DNA from: Alphaproteobacteria bacterium
GTDB taxonomy: Bacteria > Pseudomonadota > Alphaproteobacteria > RF32 > CAG-239
Length of the DNA: 34,143 bases
Reading direction: 5' to 3'
Assembly: GCA_017635595.1 (NCBI GenBank)
Contig: JAGBLF010000010.1
Coordinates: 1 to 34,143, forward strand
In this document: positions 32,347-34,143 of the stretch, piece by piece
Layout: each line of letters starts with the position of its first letter
Position numbering within the stretch: the stretch's first letter is position 1
Translations under genes and position numbers: made by a program
Notes under the pieces: generated by a model
Database searches by the model: none
Told to the model about the DNA's origin: nothing
Seen by the model: the letters and a program-made list of their open reading frames with translations, nothing else

Positions 32347-33168
32347 TTAGTAGAATTTAAGTGCAATGTGGTTATCATCACCTGAAGCACACGCATCAGC
32401 AGCTATAGAAACAGACATAGGCACTGATGATGTTGAGCCTTGTGGACAAGCTGTCTTGTTATCACCATTGCAACCAGCGTAGTAATTGAATACGCGAGCT
32501 GAAGCATCATTGATATTAAGAGCAATTAAACCGGAAGATGATCCAGACCCCCAATCGTAGGTAGATAATTCCATACAAGCTTCTTCTGGTAGGGAATTTA
32601 GTTCGATCGCAAAAGCCTTATTGTCGGTTCCGTCTTTTTTACCTGATACTGAAATACCTACAGATCCACCAAAAGCATTTTCTAGGCTTGTTCCTGCAGT
32701 ATCCCACATTTCATCCGGTACTAAATGGGATTTTTTGATGATTTTCTTTCCGGATTCTTCCCAAGAATCCAAGCCTACGTAAGTTTTTTGAGTGCTGTAT
32801 AATGTTCGGATATTGCCGACTATCTGTGAAATTTGATCAACGGTTTTATTAATTTTATATTGCATCATGGCTTTGGAGTAGCCGGCGATACCACCAACCG
32901 ACAAAACACCGATAATGGCGAGAACGCCGAGCATTTCAATCATCGATCGACCTGATTGTGCTGCTTTTAAAAACGTCATTCTTGAACCGCTTTTTTTACC
33001 TGTCATTCTTGAGCCGTAGGCTCGAGAATCTCGGCTGCTTAAAATGATTCGGCCGAGATCCTCGCATTCGCAAGGATGACTTTTTTTGTTATCAGCAAAA
33101 ACGGAATTTGAATTAAGGCTCAGAACCTCAGAATCTGCAGAGAGACTTTGCTTAGTTAAATTTAACAT
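32347..33168 (-). CDS. PilS-like type IV prepilin with repeat-expanded leader (copy 2)
   Basis: 273 residues from the ATG at 33168, which has GGAGA seven bases upstream and sits at the same distance from the conserved upstream block as in copy 1. The pilin body begins GRSMIEMLGVLAIIGVLSVG, the same helix as copy 1, with DKKAFAIEL-like and LPEEACMELSTYDWGSGSSSG sections and the ALKFY end. The leader, 9 residues in copy 1, is 73 here; about half of it is encoded by the palindromic repeat 32975-33080, in frame and without stops. An internal ATG at 32979 would give a normal 10-residue leader but has no ribosome site. Confidence 0.85.
   Translation of the reverse strand: MLNLTKQSLSADSEVLSLNSNSVFADNKKSHPCECEDLGRIILSSRDSRAYGSRMTGKKSGSRMTFLKAAQSGRSMIEMLGVLAIIGVLSVGGIAGYSKAMMQYKINKTVDQISQIVGNIRTLYSTQKTYVGLDSWEESGKKIIKKSHLVPDEMWDTAGTSLENAFGGSVGISVSGKKDGTDNKAFAIELNSLPEEACMELSTYDWGSGSSSGLIALNINDASARVFNYYAGCNGDNKTACPQGSTSSVPMSVSIAADACASGDDNHIALKFY
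32975..33080. repeat. Family B palindromic element inside the pilin leader
   Basis: A complete element at 33002-33080 (outer arms GTCATTCTTG and CAAGGATGAC, inner ATCTCGGC/GCCGAGAT, side hairpin GAGCC GTA GGCTC) plus a partial arm at 32975-32990. Read on the minus strand it keeps the pilin frame open. It matches the element at 20046-20131 in architecture. Confidence 0.9.
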
Positions 33169-33217
33169 TTGTCTTTCTCCTAAAATATAAGTGATTATGC
33201 ATAACACATAAAACATA

Positions 33218-33260
33218 CTGCCATATTTTTAATATAATGTAAATATGACGAAAGTAATAG
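33218..33260 (-). promoter_or_regulatory. Conserved upstream block of pilin copy 2
   Basis: 33231-33260 equals 20914-20943 at 27 of 30 positions. It is followed on the minus strand by a TATATT-like -10. It lies between the pilin and the divergent gene at 33327. Confidence 0.55.
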
Positions 33261-33326
33261 TGCGCAAAAAATATTGCATATTTTAGCAAATTTATTTAAG
33301 CTGAAAACAAGACAAGGAGAAATCAG

Positions 33327-33824
33327 ATGCCGTCATTACAGCAAATAAATACCGCTCAATCTTCGGAAACACCTAAGCAATCTAAAAAGGCTGTTTTGAA
33401 AAAATATTTGAAAATTATTGCCGGAATAGCCATTGTTTGGCTCGGATACACATATTTTACGGCAGCTAAAGTTATATCTATTCCTGATGATGCCTATTCT
33501 ATGCGTGATAAGAGTATGTTTAAGGATTTGTTCTCCGATCAATATAAAAAAGTTATCTGGTTTGGTGCAAATTGTCCGGTCAGCCGCCAACGTAAAAAAA
33601 TCTTTGATATGGTGATGACGGCTGCAAAGTTGAATAACTACTATATTCATCGCCCTTTTTTGCAAAACAAAACTTATGTCGCACCGGGTGATATTTTAGG
33701 ACATTTTGTAATGCAAAATTGTTTTGCTTCGGTATGCATTATTGTCCCGTCGTCGCATAAAATTATTCAGACCACGGAAAAACATTTATTGCGTGATTTA
33801 AATAAATATAAAATGCTTCAATAA
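33327..33824 (+). CDS. Membrane-anchored protein of unknown function
   Basis: 165 residues: a basic, Ser/Gln-rich N-terminus, one membrane helix (about 29-47), then a domain of about 115 residues on the far side. VIWFGANCPVSRQRKKIFDMV recalls the start of a thioredoxin-like fold, with C-P-V-S in place of C-x-x-C, and two more cysteines occur in QNCFASVC. A redox or thiol role is possible but not shown. AAGGAGA upstream supports the start. It is divergent from the second pilin, so a pilus-related role is conceivable. Confidence 0.7.
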   Translation: MPSLQQINTAQSSETPKQSKKAVLKKYLKIIAGIAIVWLGYTYFTAAKVISIPDDAYSMRDKSMFKDLFSDQYKKVIWFGANCPVSRQRKKIFDMVMTAAKLNNYYIHRPFLQNKTYVAPGDILGHFVMQNCFASVCIIVPSSHKIIQTTEKHLLRDLNKYKMLQ

Positions 33825-33834
33825 TTTTAAAATA

Positions 33835-33920
33835 CGGGTTCAAATCCACACCTCGCAAAATTCACAACAAAAAAAGGCCGCTTAACGCGACCTTCCTTTG
33901 TTGGTGAGCTCGGTGGGATT
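33835..33920. repeat. 86-bp direct repeat, copy 1 (tRNA 3' end remnant)
   Basis: Identical to 34011-34096. It contains, in order, a plus-strand tRNA-like 3' end (GGGTTCAAATCC ... CCTCGCA), a terminator hairpin, and on the minus strand the last 19 nt of tRNA-Lys including CCA. Confidence 0.95.
33872..33894 (-). terminator. Duplicate copy of the tRNA-Lys terminator
   Basis: AAGGTCGC, loop GTTAA, GCGGCCTT plus T run on the minus strand, inside the first 86-bp repeat. Confidence 0.75.
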
Positions 33921-34010
33921 GTTTCGCTTTGCGCTTCCTTCGCGTTCATCGCCAAGGGCGACCGCGATACTTTCGTCTCGCTTTCACTTGGCGTCAAACC
34001 CGCTTTCCCG
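33921..34010. other. 90-bp GC-richer spacer between the direct repeats
   Basis: The stretch is much richer in G and C than its surroundings, with repeated CGCTTT/CTTCG words (TTTCGCTTTGCGCTTCCTTC) and an interrupted GCCAAG...CTTGGC inverted repeat. I see no reading frame of note. It may be a small inserted element. Confidence 0.5.
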
Positions 34011-34096
34011 CGGGTTCAAATCCACACCTCGCAAAATTCACAACAAAAAAAGGCCGCTTAACGCGACCTTCCTTTGTTGGTGAGCTCGGTGGGATT
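34011..34096. repeat. 86-bp direct repeat, copy 2 (overlapping tRNA-Lys)
   Basis: Exact second copy of 33835-33920, offset by 176 bp. Its right end lies in the T arm of the intact tRNA-Lys. Confidence 0.95.
34043..34070 (-). terminator. tRNA-Lys intrinsic terminator
   Basis: Minus strand: AAGGTCGC, loop GTTAA, GCGGCCTT (8 bp with one G-T pair), then a T run. It lies 7 bp past the CCA end of the tRNA. Confidence 0.85.
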
Positions 34097-34143
34097 CGAA
34101 CCCGCGACCCTTTGATTAAAAGTCAAATGCTCTACCGACTGAG
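34078..34143 (-). tRNA. tRNA-Lys (anticodon TTT), partial at window edge
   Basis: On the minus strand the sequence runs from the D arm (CTCAGTCGGTAGAGCA) through an anticodon stem-loop with loop CTTTTAA (anticodon TTT), a variable loop, and the T arm (GCGGGTTCGAATCCC), to an encoded CCA. The first 10 or so bases of the 5' acceptor strand lie outside the window. The TTT anticodon reads both Lys codons. Confidence 0.95.

Overview
The window looks like chromosomal DNA from an AT-rich alphaproteobacterium. The evidence is a GcrA cell-cycle regulator, a bifunctional RSH protein next to rpoZ, an alphaproteobacterial class IIA HAD hydrolase, and the order SRP RNA-dnaX-ybaB-recR. The AT bias, many dispersed palindromic repeats and PilS-like pilins would fit an uncultured, possibly host- or gut-associated lineage; that placement is inference.

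Layout. 1-430: a 142-bp tandem repeat and palindromic repeats. 472-4300: HxlR-type regulator, rhamnan-synthesis-type glycosyltransferase, yraN and rsmI divergent from an LpoA-like lipoprotein. 4368-7085: SRP RNA, dnaX (with a probable slippage site giving a short gamma-like form), ybaB/ebfC, recR. 7052-12872 (minus): rpoZ, rsh, DUF2062, acpS, an MFS transporter and a membrane-anchored GT2. 12955-14202: an orphan secreted protein. 14332-16044: gcrA and an OprB-like porin. 16148-19176: a retropepsin-like protease, an inactive transglutaminase-7TM protein and an ATP-grasp ligase, probably one poorly understood envelope system. 19223-19828: cyclophilin. 22691-26204: mraZ-rsmH-ftsL-ftsI (a shortened dcw cluster) behind a four-repeat MraZ box. 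26387-32053: pal, a zinc-ribbon membrane protein, cpoB, tilS, a HAD hydrolase, a HIT protein and kdsB. 33327-33824: an orphan membrane protein. 34078-34143: the 3' part of a tRNA-Lys.

The unusual part is two PilS-like pilin loci (20219-20854 and 32347-33168). Each has a conserved upstream block. Each is followed by an array of about 86-bp structured repeats whose first member starts exactly at the TAG stop codon of the convergent housekeeping gene (cyclophilin, kdsB). The full elements form long hairpins whose 14-bp central stem differs between loci but is fully compensated on both arms, and arm alleles are shared between the arrays. A second palindromic family (outer arms GTCATTCTTG / CAAGGATGAC) lies in one array and has inserted in frame into the leader of the second pilin. 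Upstream of the first pilin is about 0.9 kb with no substantial ORF, but with a near-consensus minus-strand promoter, an intrinsic terminator, tandem 101-bp repeats and several hairpins: a candidate roughly 700-nt non-coding RNA.

All calls come from reading the sequence and family knowledge; no database search was run.
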